Below are positions 26,160 to 36,400 of a stretch of 64,000 nucleotides of DNA, piece after piece. Origin of the DNA: DATCLS01 sp036563805 (GTDB lineage: Bacteria; Actinomycetota; Acidimicrobiia; Acidimicrobiales; VFJN01); contig DATCLS010000044.1 of NCBI GenBank assembly GCA_036563805.1, positions 1 to 64,000 on the forward strand, in the 5' to 3' direction. Both the position numbers and the translations under genes were made by a program. The stretch's first letter is position 1; the number at the start of each line of letters is the position of its first letter. The notes below the pieces were generated by a model. It worked only from the letters and a program-made list of their open reading frames with translations, did no database searches and had not been told where the DNA came from.

Positions 26160-26612
26160 CTACGACGACGTGTCCTGCTTGGGCACGAACGAGAACCGGC
26201 CGTCGGGCTCGAGGATGCACCACTCGACGTCGGCCAGGTCGGAGATCCCGTCGGCCCGGGCGGCCTGGAGCAGCTCGTGGACCGGGATGCGCTCGGCGTC
26301 GAGCACGCCGGTGAGCGGCTCACCCGCCCGCACCACCACGGTCGGCTTCCCCTCCAGGACCTCGGCGGCGCGGGCCGAGCGGGCGGTGACGAACGAGGTC
26401 CCCATGATCAACAGCGCCATGGGGGCGATGGCGAGCACGACGCCGGTGAGCGACCGGTCGTCCTGGGTCACGCCCTGCTGGACGAGGTCGCCGATGACGA
26501 CGAGCAGCACCAGCTCGAACGCGGTCATCTCGGCCAGCTCGCGCTTGCCCATCGCCCGCAGCAGCACCCACAGCAGGACGTAGACGACGAGAGCACGGAC
26601 GACGATCTCCAT
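26160..26612 (-). CDS. DUF421 (YetF-like) membrane protein
   Basis: A 150-residue protein with three predicted membrane helices (VVRALVVYVLLWVLLRAM; the ELVLLVVIGDLVQQG helix; LTGVVLAIAPMALLIMG) and a cytoplasmic C-terminal domain containing the family's P-T-V-V-V-R-x-G-E strand and L-L-Q-A-A-R-x-x-G-I-x-D-L motif. YetF-family function is poorly known. It ends 9 bases from the convergent zinc dehydrogenase and is preceded by an uncharacterised membrane protein on the same strand. Confidence 0.85.
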   Translation of the reverse strand: MEIVVRALVVYVLLWVLLRAMGKRELAEMTAFELVLLVVIGDLVQQGVTQDDRSLTGVVLAIAPMALLIMGTSFVTARSARAAEVLEGKPTVVVRAGEPLTGVLDAERIPVHELLQAARADGISDLADVEWCILEPDGRFSFVPKQDTSS

Positions 26613-26624
26613 GGCGGCCTCCTG

Positions 26625-27194
26625 TCAGGGCAGGACCCAGGTCGTGTAGCGGACGCCGGCCTCCGCCCCGCCGGCCGTCACGGTCGTGGTGCCCCGGCGC
26701 CGCCACTGCACGCCGGCCTCCAGCGCCACGTCGAGCGCCACCTCGAACGTGTCCCCGGGCGGGGGCGCGAACGTCCACACCACCGTGTCGCCTCGGGACG
26801 TCTCGCCGTCGGGCTGGGGCGACACCGTGTTGACGTCGAAGGCCCGGAGGTAGGAGGCCGACGTGGCCACCTCGATCGGGCCGTCGAACCCGCCCGGGCG
26901 GGTGACGGTCAGCGTCCACGGGGTGGCGAGGCCCGGCCGGGTGGCCCGGCCGTACTCGAGGCGGACGGCCAGGCCGCCGGGGCCCTCGGCCGCCACCTCA
27001 CCGGTGCGCACGCCGAGCAGGCCGGCCAGCCCGGCCACCACGATGAGCAGGAGCACGGCCTGGAGCACCCGCCGGGACCACAGGGCGCCCCGGCTCGACG
27101 CCGTGGGCAGGCCGGGCGTGACCGTCGCCCACGAGCGGTCGCGGCCGCCGGGCGCCCCGCCCCCTCCCTGGGCTTCCTCCTCGCCGACGGCCAC
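26625..27194 (-). CDS. Single-pass membrane protein of unknown function, DUF421 partner
   Basis: A 189-residue protein. A Gly-rich cytoplasmic N terminus precedes one membrane helix (about residues 44-62, VLQAVLLLIVVAGLAGLLG) and an extracytoplasmic beta-rich domain with motifs such as WTLTVTRPGGFDGPIEVATS. I do not recognise the family; the domain looks immunoglobulin-like. GGAGGAA precedes its GTG start. It ends 12 bases before the DUF421 gene, so the pair is probably one operon. Confidence 0.65.
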   Translation of the reverse strand: MAVGEEEAQGGGGAPGGRDRSWATVTPGLPTASSRGALWSRRVLQAVLLLIVVAGLAGLLGVRTGEVAAEGPGGLAVRLEYGRATRPGLATPWTLTVTRPGGFDGPIEVATSASYLRAFDVNTVSPQPDGETSRGDTVVWTFAPPPGDTFEVALDVALEAGVQWRRRGTTTVTAGGAEAGVRYTTWVLP

Positions 27195-27276
27195 GGGCGT
27201 TCCTCCGCCCGTCGCCTACCCCGGCCGCCCCCGCCCCATTCGGCGGCGGTCGGGCGGCCGGGGGGCATCCTGCGGG

Positions 27277-28158
27277 TCAGCCGTCCGGCGCTGCCATCCG
27301 GGCGACCGCGGCCGGGATGTCGGGGTAGCGGCGGATATGGGCGCCGCCGTCCACGAGCTGGAGCGTGCCCGTCACGAACGCGCTCTCGTCCGAGGCCAGG
27401 AACAGCGCGGCGCTGGCGATCTCGTCGGGCTGGGCGAAACGGCCGAGGGCCGTGTTCTCCACGAACTCGTCCACCACGCCCGGCACCGCCCACATCGCCC
27501 CGGTCAGCGGGGTCTCGACCAACCCGGGGCCGATGGCGTTGACCCGGACCCCGGACGGGCCCAGCTCGAGCGCCGCCACCTCGGTCAGCATGGCCACGCC
27601 CGCCTTGGCCGTGCAGTAGGCGCTCATGCCCCGGGCCGGCTGCACGGCGTTCAGGCTGGCCATGGTGATGATCGAGCCCCCACCGCGGGCGGCGATGGCC
27701 CGCCCGGCGTGCTTGATCGTGAGGAACACGCCGGTGAGGCACAGGTCGATGATCCGGCGCCACCCGTCGAGGTCGTGGTCGACGATCGGGGCCAGGTAGC
27801 CGGTACCGGCGTTGGCCACCGCCACGTCGAGCCCGCCGAACCGCTCCTGGGCCAGGGCGACGAGCGCGGCCTGGTCGTCCTCGACGGTGGCGTCGCTGCA
27901 TAGGGTGGCGCAGGCGTCGCCCAGCTCGTCGGCCACCGCCGCCAGCCCGTCCTCGTCCACGTCGCCGACCGCGACCGCCGCCCCCTCGGCCGCGAACCGC
28001 CGGGCGACGGCCAGGCCGATGCCCGAGGCCCCGCCGGTGACCAAGGCGACCTTGCCGGCCAGGCGCCCGGTTCCGCCGTCGGCGGACCTGGAGGCGGCCT
28101 CCGTGTCGGCCGCCGCCTCGTCCGTCGCCGCCGGCTCGGCCGTCGCCTCGCCGCTCAC
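27277..28158 (-). CDS. Short-chain dehydrogenase (glucose-dehydrogenase-like SDR)
   Basis: A 293-residue SDR with a roughly 35-residue Ala/Glu-rich N-terminal extension. The core shows TGGASGIG, an Asp in VGDVDEDGL that favours NAD(H), NAG in VANAG, a serine in TMASLNA, the catalytic YCTAK and the C-terminal SAFVTGTLQLVDGG motif. The substrate is unknown. Its GTG start overlaps the LLM oxidoreductase stop (GTGA, 28155-28158), so it probably oxidises or reduces a product of that flavoprotein. Confidence 0.9.
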   Translation of the reverse strand: MSGEATAEPAATDEAAADTEAASRSADGGTGRLAGKVALVTGGASGIGLAVARRFAAEGAAVAVGDVDEDGLAAVADELGDACATLCSDATVEDDQAALVALAQERFGGLDVAVANAGTGYLAPIVDHDLDGWRRIIDLCLTGVFLTIKHAGRAIAARGGGSIITMASLNAVQPARGMSAYCTAKAGVAMLTEVAALELGPSGVRVNAIGPGLVETPLTGAMWAVPGVVDEFVENTALGRFAQPDEIASAALFLASDESAFVTGTLQLVDGGAHIRRYPDIPAAVARMAAPDG

Positions 28159-29432
28159 GACTGCACCTTCTTCGCCTCGTAGTCGGCCATGGCCTTCCCG
28201 ATGGCCTCCGTCGTCTGGCCCACCCAGGTGCTCGACCCGCCCGCCACCCAGTCGGCCGAGGCCAGCGGTCCGGCGGACTGCCCGGTGAAGTGGGGCATCA
28301 CCTCGCGGGCGAACAGCTCGTAGGACCGGAACGTGGCCTCGCGGTCGGCCCAGTCGGCGCCCATGAACAGGTAGGCGCCGAAGCCGCCCGACTGCTGCCA
28401 CAGCCGCTCGATCTGGCGGATGGCCATGTCGGGCGTGCCCACGATGAACCCGCCGCTGACGTTGCCCTGCTCGATCCGCTCGTCGAGGCTGGCCGTCTCG
28501 TCGTAGGGCACCGGCAGCACTTTCTTCAGGTAGCCCTGCACGGCCACGAGGCCGTAGGCGACGTCGCGCTTCGCCTGCTCCATGGTCTCGGCCAGGTGCA
28601 TGGGCCCCATCAGCCGCCACGCCCGCCGGTCGACGGTGGTGCCGTGCTGGGCCGCCACCTCCTCCATGACGCCCCAGTGGTAGCCGAGGGCGTCGAAACC
28701 CTGCTCCTGGGTGGCGGCGATCGACAGCAGGCCGGCGCCGAACCGGGCCGCGGTCTTGGGACCGGCCGGCGAGAACGTGGCCGCCACGCACACCTCGAAG
28801 CGGGGGTGGCTGTAGGGCCGGAGCTGCAGCCGGGCGTCGCGCAGCGTGAACCAGTCGGCCTCGCGGGTGACCGGCTCGCGCCCGTCGAGCAGCGCCATGA
28901 TCGCCTCCAGCGCCTCCTCCATCATGTCCCGCTGGCGGCTCGTGTCGATGCCCAGCATGTGGGCGTCGGAGGCCAACTGCCCCGGCCCGACGCCCAGCAT
29001 GACCCGCCCCCGGGTCAGGTGGTCGAGCAGCACCATGCGGTCGGCCACGTGCAGCGGGTGGTGGTAGGGCAGCGAGACGACGCCGGTGCCGAGCCGGATC
29101 GATCGGGTGCGGGCCGCGGCCGCGGCGATGAACACCTCGGGCGAGGCGATGATCTCCCAGCCGCCCGAGTGGTGCTCGCCGATCCAGACCTCGTGGTAGC
29201 CGAGCCGGTCGAGGTGCTCGATGAGGGCCAGGTCCTGCTCGAGAAGCAGCGTCGGGTTGCGCCCGGCCTGGTGGAACGGCGCCATGAACACGCCGAACCG
29301 GAGTGGCCACCGCTCGCCCGGGCTCGAGCCGTCGCCGGAGGCGGCGCGCGCCGCGGCGGGGGCCGCAGCGTTCGCGGCCGCGGCGCCCGCGGCGGCGCCC
29401 GGCGCGCCGTCGGGAGGTGCGGAGTCAGACAT
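28155..29432 (-). CDS. LLM-class flavin-dependent oxidoreductase
   Basis: A 425-residue bacterial-luciferase-like monooxygenase. An Ala-rich 35-residue N terminus precedes the TIM-barrel core: RFGVFMAPFHQAGRNPT, the GYHEVWIGEHHSGGWEI strand-helix, and RLGTGVVSLPYHHPLHVADR, all typical of the alkanal-monooxygenase/LLM family. It uses reduced FMN (or F420 in relatives) and oxygen; the substrate cannot be named. It is followed by an SDR with overlapping start and divergent from a class II aldolase, which suggests a catabolic locus. Confidence 0.9.
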   Translation of the reverse strand: MSDSAPPDGAPGAAAGAAAANAAAPAAARAASGDGSSPGERWPLRFGVFMAPFHQAGRNPTLLLEQDLALIEHLDRLGYHEVWIGEHHSGGWEIIASPEVFIAAAAARTRSIRLGTGVVSLPYHHPLHVADRMVLLDHLTRGRVMLGVGPGQLASDAHMLGIDTSRQRDMMEEALEAIMALLDGREPVTREADWFTLRDARLQLRPYSHPRFEVCVAATFSPAGPKTAARFGAGLLSIAATQEQGFDALGYHWGVMEEVAAQHGTTVDRRAWRLMGPMHLAETMEQAKRDVAYGLVAVQGYLKKVLPVPYDETASLDERIEQGNVSGGFIVGTPDMAIRQIERLWQQSGGFGAYLFMGADWADREATFRSYELFAREVMPHFTGQSAGPLASADWVAGGSSTWVGQTTEAIGKAMADYEAKKVQS

Positions 29433-29517
29433 GACGCCATCGTCACATAGCCGTGGCGCCCCACGCTCAGGATCGTGTGAAATATACGAAAGCCGGAACC
29501 CAGCCAGGGGGAGACCC

Positions 29518-30258
29518 GTGACGTTCGAGCCGACGCCCGACAAGCTGATCCCCGACCTGTCGCCGCGGGAGGAGCTGGTCCTGCTGGCCCGGTGCCTGTG
29601 GCGCGAGGGCTACAACGACCATCTGGCCGGGCACATCACCTGCAACCTGGGCGACGGCACCCTGCTCTGCAACCCCTGGCTGATCAGGTGGGACGAGCTG
29701 CGCCCCCACCAGGTCATCCGCATCGACCTCCAGGGCAACGTCGTCGAGGGCGACTGGCCGGCACCGCTCGGCATCCCCTTGCACCTGGCGCTGCACGAGG
29801 CCCGCCCCGGCGTCGGGTGGGCCATGCACAACCACCCGCTGTACGGGACGGTGTGGGCCGACATGGGCGAGGTGCCCCCGGCCATGGACCAGAGCTCGTC
29901 GCTGGGTGGCGGGAAGCTCGTGCTGGTCGACGAGTACCGGGGGGCGGTGAACGCCGTCGACGCCGCCCGCGAGGCCGTGGCCGCCATGGGCGACGCCGAC
30001 CTGGCGCTGCTGGCCGGGCACGGCGTGTTCGTGGTGGGCAAGTCGGCCCGGGCGGTCCACCAGCGGGCCGTGGCGCTCGAGCAGCGGTGCCAGCGGGCCT
30101 GGCACATCCGGGCCGCCGGCGGCGCGCTCGACTCCCCGCTGCCGGCCTCGTGGACCGAGCGGATGCTGGCCAGCGACGGCGAGGGCTTCCACGGGTTCTG
30201 GGAGGCGATGGTCCGCCAGGAGCTGCGGGCCGAGCCCGACCTGCTCGAGCCCCGGTGA
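29518..30258 (+). CDS. Class II aldolase/adducin-family protein
   Basis: A 246-residue class II aldolase-fold protein. Zinc ligands are visible in MHNHPLYG and in the later AGHGVFVVG. The N-terminal region (LVLLARCLWREGYNDHLAGH, ITCNLGDGTLLC) fits fuculose-phosphate aldolase-like and adducin-like members that act on small hydroxy-acids or phosphosugars. The GTG start follows a GGGGGAGA sequence. It is divergent from the LLM oxidoreductase; the gap contains an AT-rich GAAATATACGAA stretch, likely promoter sequence. Confidence 0.85.
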   Translation: MTFEPTPDKLIPDLSPREELVLLARCLWREGYNDHLAGHITCNLGDGTLLCNPWLIRWDELRPHQVIRIDLQGNVVEGDWPAPLGIPLHLALHEARPGVGWAMHNHPLYGTVWADMGEVPPAMDQSSSLGGGKLVLVDEYRGAVNAVDAAREAVAAMGDADLALLAGHGVFVVGKSARAVHQRAVALEQRCQRAWHIRAAGGALDSPLPASWTERMLASDGEGFHGFWEAMVRQELRAEPDLLEPR

Positions 30259-30335
30259 CGCCGCCCGTCACGCTGATCCCGGCACCCGGCGGCTACTAGC
30301 GTGGACGGTCGTCGCCACATCTGAGGGGAGAGGGC

Positions 30336-30935
30336 GTGCGCGAGGCCCAGACGCAGAGGTTGGCCCCGAACGAGCGCCGGGCCCTGCTCGTGGCCGCCGC
30401 CGAGGAGATCTTCGCCACCCGCGGATACACGCAGGCTGGGCTGGCCGAGGTGGCCGCCCAGGCCGGGGTGTCGAAAACGCTCCTCTACCACTACTTCCCC
30501 GAGGGACGCCCCGAGCTCTACCGCGAGGTGATGGACCGGCTGGCCGGCGAGGTCGTCGCCGCCGTGCGCGCCGCCACCAGCACCCCGACCGCGCCCGCCG
30601 ACCGCCTCGACCGCCTGGTGGCTGCGCTCGTCACCCACTTCACCGAGCGCCCGTCGAGCTACCGCCTGCTCATCACCGAGCCGTGGGGGTCCGGCGAGCC
30701 CAGCGTGGTCGGCCAGGCCGTGGCCATCCGGGCCCGGCTGGCCCGCGAGCTCAACACGCTCCTGGCCCCGGCCGGCGAGGCGCTGGCCGTCACGGTGGGC
30801 GGGGGCGCGGCCGCGCTGGGCGCCGTCCTGCACGTGTGCGAGCTGCAGCTCGCCGGCCAGATCACCGGCGAGGAGGCCACCGACGTGGCCCAACGGTTCG
30901 TGCGGGGCGGCCTGGATGCGCTCGGCCTGATCTAG
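30336..30935 (+). CDS. TetR-family regulator, paralogue of the one at 9385
   Basis: A 199-residue TetR regulator. The helix-turn-helix contains LAEVAAQAGVSKTLLYHYF, with RPELYREVMDRLAGE after it. It resembles the TetR at 9385 over its full length, and like it sits beside a membrane kinase-like gene, although here the kinase gene is convergent. AGGGGAGAGGG precedes the GTG. A TAGCGT box at 30297-30302 could be its -10. Ligand unknown. Confidence 0.87.
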   Translation: MREAQTQRLAPNERRALLVAAAEEIFATRGYTQAGLAEVAAQAGVSKTLLYHYFPEGRPELYREVMDRLAGEVVAAVRAATSTPTAPADRLDRLVAALVTHFTERPSSYRLLITEPWGSGEPSVVGQAVAIRARLARELNTLLAPAGEALAVTVGGGAAALGAVLHVCELQLAGQITGEEATDVAQRFVRGGLDALGLI

Positions 30936-30995
30936 GGCTCCGGGCGGCGGCGCTCGGTTCCCGCTCGAAAGCGCCCGGTCGGCGCTCCGTAGCGC

Positions 30996-32915
30996 TCAGT
31001 CGGGCGGGGACACGAGCCGCAGCCGCGGCGCCGGTGGCGGCGGGGACGGGTCGAAGACGTTGAGCACGGCCCGCACCACGGTCCCGCCCCCGTCCGCCGG
31101 CCGGACGTCGAGCTCGCCACGCCCGAGCTGGGCGAACAGCTCCATGGCCGCCCGGCTGGTCCCCGGCCCGGACGGCCGGCCCCCGCCCTCGGTGGCGTCC
31201 GTGCCGTCGTCCCGCACCTCGACGACCAGCGCGCCGTCGACGTCCCGGGCCGCGACGCGCACGGCCACGCGGGAGGCGCGGGCGTGGCGGGCCGCGTCGA
31301 GCAGGGCCTCCTGCACGATCCGGTAGGCGATCGTGCCGGTGCTCCAGTCGAGCTCGAGCCGGGAGTCGACGTCGACGTCCACGGCCGCCGCCGGCCGGTC
31401 GCCGAACACGGCCGACGCGTAGGCCCGCAGGGCGGCGGCCAGGGCGTGGGGGGCGGCACCATCGGCCCCGCCGCCGGCCCCGCCCCCGGCCGCCGCCACG
31501 CCGTTCGCCGCCGCGCCGGCGGCCGCGCCGGACGCCGAGCCCTCCCCGCAGCCCTTCCCGTTCCCGGCGACCGGGTCGAGCGCCGGCGGCCGCATGGCCA
31601 CCATCAGCCGGCGCAGCTCCTCGGCCCGGCGGGCCAGGTCGCGGTGGGCGTCGCTGACCGCCCCCTTGACCGCCAGGGCGGTGTCGGCCGGCAGCGCCAC
31701 GTACGCCGCCTGGATGGTGGCGGCCAGGGCGGTCAGCGAGCCGATGGCCTGGGCGTGCAGCTCGGCGGCGGTGCGCTGACGGTCGTCCTCGAGGGCCCGC
31801 AGCATGTCGGACAGCAGGCGCCGCCGCTCCTCCGACATGCGGGTCACGTCGCCGTAGAGCTGGCGGGTCTCCCGGCTGAGCGCCGTGTAGCGGACGGCGT
31901 TGAGGGCGATGACCGCCAGCAGGAGCCCGACCAGGAAGGGGACGCCCCAGGGGCGCTCGTCCCGGCCGGCCAGCACCGGGACGGCGAGCATTGGCAGCCC
32001 CAGCGCGCTCACGTACGCCATCGGGTTGTTGCGCCGGGGCGGCCGGTCGGCTGCCGACCCCTCGCCCGCCCGCCCGTCGGGGCGGGACACGGTGCGGTGG
32101 GTCACGGCGCGGCGGGGCGCCCACAGCGGCAGGGCCAGCAGGAGAGTCATCGTCGCTGCGTGGGCGGCGACCAGCCCGGGCAGCGGCACGGCGTGCGCCC
32201 CGAGGACACGGACCAGGTGCAGGGCGACGTCCGCACCGAACACCACGGCGAGCGCCACCCCGATCCCGAAGCCGACGCGCCGGGCCCGGCCGACCGTCGA
32301 GACCGCGCCGATGCCCAGGTAGGCGGCGCCGGGCATGACCACGGCGGTGACGGCCAGCGGCAGGGCGAGGGCCGGGTCGTCGCTGCGGGCCAACGGCTCG
32401 GCCACGACCAGGACGACCGGGGCGCCGAGCACGGCCAGGGCCAGGGCGGCGTCGATCACATCGACGGACACGCTGCGTCGGCCGACCTGGGCCCGGACCA
32501 TGCCCATCGTCGCCGTCACCCAGAACGGCTGCCCGGCCAGCACCAGCGCCGCGCTCAGCCCGAGCAGCGCGCCGCTGTCGCTGGCCGCCGCCCCGACGCC
32601 GGCCAGCGAGGCGCCCGTGGCGGCGGCGCAGCCCACCAGCCACAGCGCCCAGAACGGCCGGTGCTCGGGTGCCCCGGCCCGGGCGGCACGCCAGGTGCAG
32701 GCGCACGCGACGGCCAGGAACGGCGCGGCGGTGGCGGCGTGGGCCAGCAGGTAGGCGTCGCGGCCGCCCGCCAGCGTCGCCGACCAGGCCACGGCGGCGG
32801 CCCCGACCCCGACGGCCCCGGCCAGGAGCGCGGCGCGGGTGGCGGGTGCGACGACCAGCGGGGCGCGCTCGTCATCCGGCGCCCCGTCGCCCGGTTGCTG
32901 ACCCCTGTGCGCCAT
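30996..32915 (-). CDS. Membrane sensor-kinase-like protein with altered ATPase boxes
   Basis: A 639-residue paralogue of the protein at 10026. About eight N-terminal membrane segments precede a DHp-like region (EERRRLLSDMLRALEDDRQR, TAAELHAQAIGSL). Here the phosphoacceptor His is present, though the usual following Asp is Ala. The ATPase N box reads QEALLDAARHA, with Asp in place of the Mg-binding Asn. The G1 box is degenerate (DDGTDATEGGG), and a Gly/Ala-rich insertion separates DHp and ATPase regions. It may therefore be phosphorylated by another kinase. No response regulator is adjacent. Convergent with the TetR gene. ATG 32915 is chosen; an in-frame codon at 32945 is possible. Confidence 0.78.
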   Translation of the reverse strand: MAHRGQQPGDGAPDDERAPLVVAPATRAALLAGAVGVGAAAVAWSATLAGGRDAYLLAHAATAAPFLAVACACTWRAARAGAPEHRPFWALWLVGCAAATGASLAGVGAAASDSGALLGLSAALVLAGQPFWVTATMGMVRAQVGRRSVSVDVIDAALALAVLGAPVVLVVAEPLARSDDPALALPLAVTAVVMPGAAYLGIGAVSTVGRARRVGFGIGVALAVVFGADVALHLVRVLGAHAVPLPGLVAAHAATMTLLLALPLWAPRRAVTHRTVSRPDGRAGEGSAADRPPRRNNPMAYVSALGLPMLAVPVLAGRDERPWGVPFLVGLLLAVIALNAVRYTALSRETRQLYGDVTRMSEERRRLLSDMLRALEDDRQRTAAELHAQAIGSLTALAATIQAAYVALPADTALAVKGAVSDAHRDLARRAEELRRLMVAMRPPALDPVAGNGKGCGEGSASGAAAGAAANGVAAAGGGAGGGADGAAPHALAAALRAYASAVFGDRPAAAVDVDVDSRLELDWSTGTIAYRIVQEALLDAARHARASRVAVRVAARDVDGALVVEVRDDGTDATEGGGRPSGPGTSRAAMELFAQLGRGELDVRPADGGGTVVRAVLNVFDPSPPPPAPRLRLVSPPD

Positions 32916-33049
32916 GGCTCGGGCCGCGGCCCGGTTCCGCGGCAAAAGCCCTCCCCCAGTTCGCCGATGTCCGGCTCCCGAGGAGAGTACCGCCCGAGCC
33001 GGCGGCGGGCGGCTCGGGCGGCGACCCTACTCTCGGGCCCAGCGGGCGA

Positions 33050-33274
33050 TCAGGACGCCCGGGCCCGGGGCGCGGCGGACTCCCAGATGTCGACGATCAT
33101 GTCGAGGGCGACGAAGCGGTCGGCGCCGTTGGCGTAGAGCCAGAGCGTCCGGGTGCCGTGGCGGCAGGCCGAGACCAGCTGGCAGTCGTCGAGCCGCGTC
33201 CCGTCGGCCAGCGCCACGCAGACCGACTGTCCTTCCAGCGAGCGGATCCGGTTGCGTCGTTCCCGTGTCGTCAC
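33050..33274 (-). CDS. 74-residue small protein of unknown function
   Basis: A small basic-then-neutral protein (RSLEGQSVCVALADGTRLDD, LWLYANGADRFVALDMIVDI). The alternation of strands recalls a short beta-barrel (Sm/PRC-barrel-like), which is my inference only. The GTG at 33274 is the preferred start because codons upstream of it become AT-richer and rarer. It lies 193 bases downstream of the SMC gene on the same strand, beyond a hairpin and a GAACGCGTTC palindrome, so it probably has its own promoter. Confidence 0.5.
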   Translation of the reverse strand: MTTRERRNRIRSLEGQSVCVALADGTRLDDCQLVSACRHGTRTLWLYANGADRFVALDMIVDIWESAAPRARAS

Positions 33275-33340
33275 GATCCCGTTCCCGTTAGGTCGTGTTC
33301 CACCCAAGCGAACCGCTCCAGGCCGTACCCGGTCAGGAGT

Positions 33341-33363
33341 GGGCGGTACCTCATTTACCGCCC
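33341..33363. terminator. 8-bp hairpin after the SMC operon
   Basis: GGGCGGTA (33341-33348) and TACCGCCC (33356-33363) form a perfect stem around a 7-base loop, about 105 bases after the SMC stop codon. It could terminate the condensin-like operon. A perfect 10-bp palindrome, GAACGCGTTC, is at 33380-33389. Confidence 0.5.
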
Positions 33364-33467
33364 GTCGCCCCACCATTTCGAACGCGTTCACTCCCCGTTC
33401 GGGTTCCCGCCCCCGAACGTCCAGCAGCTCGTCGGCGAGAGATCTCATGGCGGCGGGGGTCACCGGG

Positions 33468-36400
33468 TCACGAGGCGTCGCGGCGGATGCCGATGCCGAC
33501 GGCGTCGATGGTCGCCCCGCGGCCGGGGAGGTGGATGTCGTCGTCGACCCGGAGGCGGCGCACGTTGCGGCGCAGGTCCGCCAGGTTGCGGAGCCGCACG
33601 ACCCGGTCGTAGGTGGCGAGTGCCTCGACATCCCACACGCCGGTGGTGTGGACGAGCTGGACCCGCAGCTTCTCGGCGATGGCGTGCTGCAGGTCGAGCA
33701 GGTAGTCGGCGGACGCCTTGCCCAGCGGGTTGTCGAGGAACAGCGGGCCGGGCTCGTGCCCGAACAGGCTGCCGGCGCTGCGGCTGTTGGCCCGGAGGGC
33801 GGCCAGCGCGCAGTAGGTGCAGATGGCGGCCGTGAGCTTCATGCCGCCCGAGAACTCGCGGCCCAGCTCGTCGATCGACGCCCTTAGGTAGGTCATCGTG
33901 CGGTTGGGCCGCAGCAGGCGGACGGTGAACGTCTTCTCGGTGTCGCCCTTCTGCTGGGCCACGGCCGCCCGCATGCCGGCCATGACCAGGTCGAGGGCGC
34001 GGCGCTTGCGGGGGTCGGCAGCCGCCTCGTCGACGACCGGCCCCAGGCGGGCCGTGATCTCGGCCCCCGAGACCGGCTCGAAGTCGACGGCCACGAACGG
34101 CTTGCCCGACCACTCGCCCAGCCCCGGCGGCAGCGTCGACAGCCGGGTGAGCAGCCGCAGCTGGCGCAGGTGCGCCTCGACGAACGTGGCCAGGCGCTGC
34201 ACGATCCCCTCCCGGTGGCGCAGGATGTCGGCCTGCTCGTGCTCGACCGACTCCCGCATGGCGTCGAGCTCACCGGCCAGCGTCTCGGCCCGCCCGGCCA
34301 GACTGTCGACCGGCTCGTTGGCGAGGGCGACGCGGACGCCCGAGACGGCGGCCAGCGTGGGGTCGTTGGCCACCGCCCGGACCGCGGTCGCCGCCACCTC
34401 CAGCGCCCGCTCGGCCGCGGCCACCGCGGCGCGGGACTCGTCGAGGCGGGCCCGGGCGGCGCGGGCGGCCTCCCGGGCGTCCTCGACCGGGCCGTCCCAG
34501 GGGGCCACGGCTGCGGCGGCACCGTCCCCCGCCCCGGCCTCGGCGCCCGGGCCCCCGTCCGGGCCGGGATCCGGCCCCTCGGCCGGTCCCTCGGCTGGCG
34601 CATCGGCCGGTGCCGGGGCCGGCAGCACGTCGAGCGCGGCCCGCAGCAGCCGGGCCCGGTTGGCGGCCTCGCGGGCCTCCTCGCCGAGGGCCTCGGCCTC
34701 GGCCCGGGCCTGGCGGGACTCCTGGGTCCGGGCCTGGGACCGGGACTGGTGCTCGGCGGCCGCTCGGGCCGCGGCCGCGGCGTCAGCCGGCTCGTCGGCG
34801 GGGTCGAGGGCGGCGAAGCGGGCGCGCCCGCCGGACGGGCTCCGCTCCTCGAGGGCGTGGCGAGCCGCTCCCAGCTCCTCCTGGCACTCCTTGGCGGTCG
34901 CCGCCCGGATGCTGGCCAGGTGGCGGGCGGCCTCCAGGCGAGAGCGGCGGGCCGCCGGGTCGTCGGCGCCGGGCTGGCCGGCCGCGGCCTCGGCCGCCGC
35001 CCGGACGTCGGGGGCCAGGTCGGCCAGCCGGGCCTGGCGGTCGGCCAACGTGCGCTCGGCCTGCTCGATCTGCGGGGTCAGGTCGCGGCCGTCGCGCTCG
35101 GCCTCGTAGGCCCGGCGGGTGGCGGCCGCCGCCCCCTCCAGCTCGGCGGTGGACACGTCGGGGTCGGCGGGCTCGACACCCGCGTCCGGCTCCTCCGCCG
35201 TGTCCGCCTCGTCGGCCCCGGCGGCCTCGTCGACCCCCGCGGCCCCGGCCCGGGCCGGGCGGTCGCTGGTGCGGGCCGCCTCCTCGCGGCGCTGGTGGGC
35301 GTCGGCCGCCGCCTGGCGGGCCGCGGCCCGGCCGGCCTCGGCGGCGGCCCGCTCGCGCTCGGCCTCGGCAGCCCGCGCCCCCGCGCGCTCGCGGTGCCGA
35401 TCGCGGCGCCGCTCGGCGTCGGCGGCCTGGACCGCCCACTCCTGGGCCGCCGCCTCGTCGCGGGCCAGGGCCGCCAGCCGGGCCGCCGCCTCGGCCGCCC
35501 GGCCCGCCCGGTCCTCGAGGTCGGGCTCGGTGCGGTCGAGCTCGGCGATCTCCTCGGCGAGCGACCGCTCGCGCTCGGCCAGCCGGTCGAGCTCGGCCCG
35601 ATGGGCCCGCACGGCCTCGTCCAGCTCGGCGACGGTGGCGGCGAGCCGGTCCCGCCGGTCGGCCGGGCACCGCCGCCGCAGGTCGCGGGCCTGGGCCAGC
35701 AGCGGGGCGTCGGTGCCCAGGGCCTCGCGGGCCGCGGCCTGGCGCTCGACCAGCTCGGCCCGCTCGGCCTCGAGGGCGGCCCGGGTCCGCTCGGTCCAGC
35801 CCGGGTCGTAGAGCGCGGGCCGGACCGGCGCCGCCCGCCCCGCCCCAGGCTCGTCGAGCTGGTCGGCCGTGCCCACGACCACGACCGACTCGGTCTCCAC
35901 CCCGGCGGCGGCGAGCGCCCGCCACGCCTCCTCGACGCGGTCGGGGTCGACGACGATCACCCCGCCGGCCAGCGCCGGGTTCGTGGCCAACGCTCGGGCC
36001 CGGCCCTCGTCGTCGCGGTTGTTCGCCAGCCAGCTCCAGCCGGTGGTGGCGGGGATGCCGGCCACCACCAGGGCGTCCCACACCCGCACGACGTCGGGGG
36101 CGGCGGGCAGCAGCCCGTCGGCGCCCAGCCGCTCCAGGCGGTCGTCCACGGCCGCGGTCTCGTGGCGGAGCGACCGGTCCGCGGCCTCGGCGGCCTGGAC
36201 CGAGGCGTCGAGCACCTGCTCCAGCCGGTCGAGCACGAGCCAGGCGTCCTCGGCGCCGGGGGCGATCTCCTGGACCCGCGGGTGCCCGACGAGCGCTCGG
36301 GCGGCGGCCACGTGCCCGTCCAGCTCGGTGCGGGCGGCGTCGAGCCGGGCGGCGTCGCGGGCCTCGTCGCCCCGGACCCGGCCCAGGTCGCCGGCGACCC

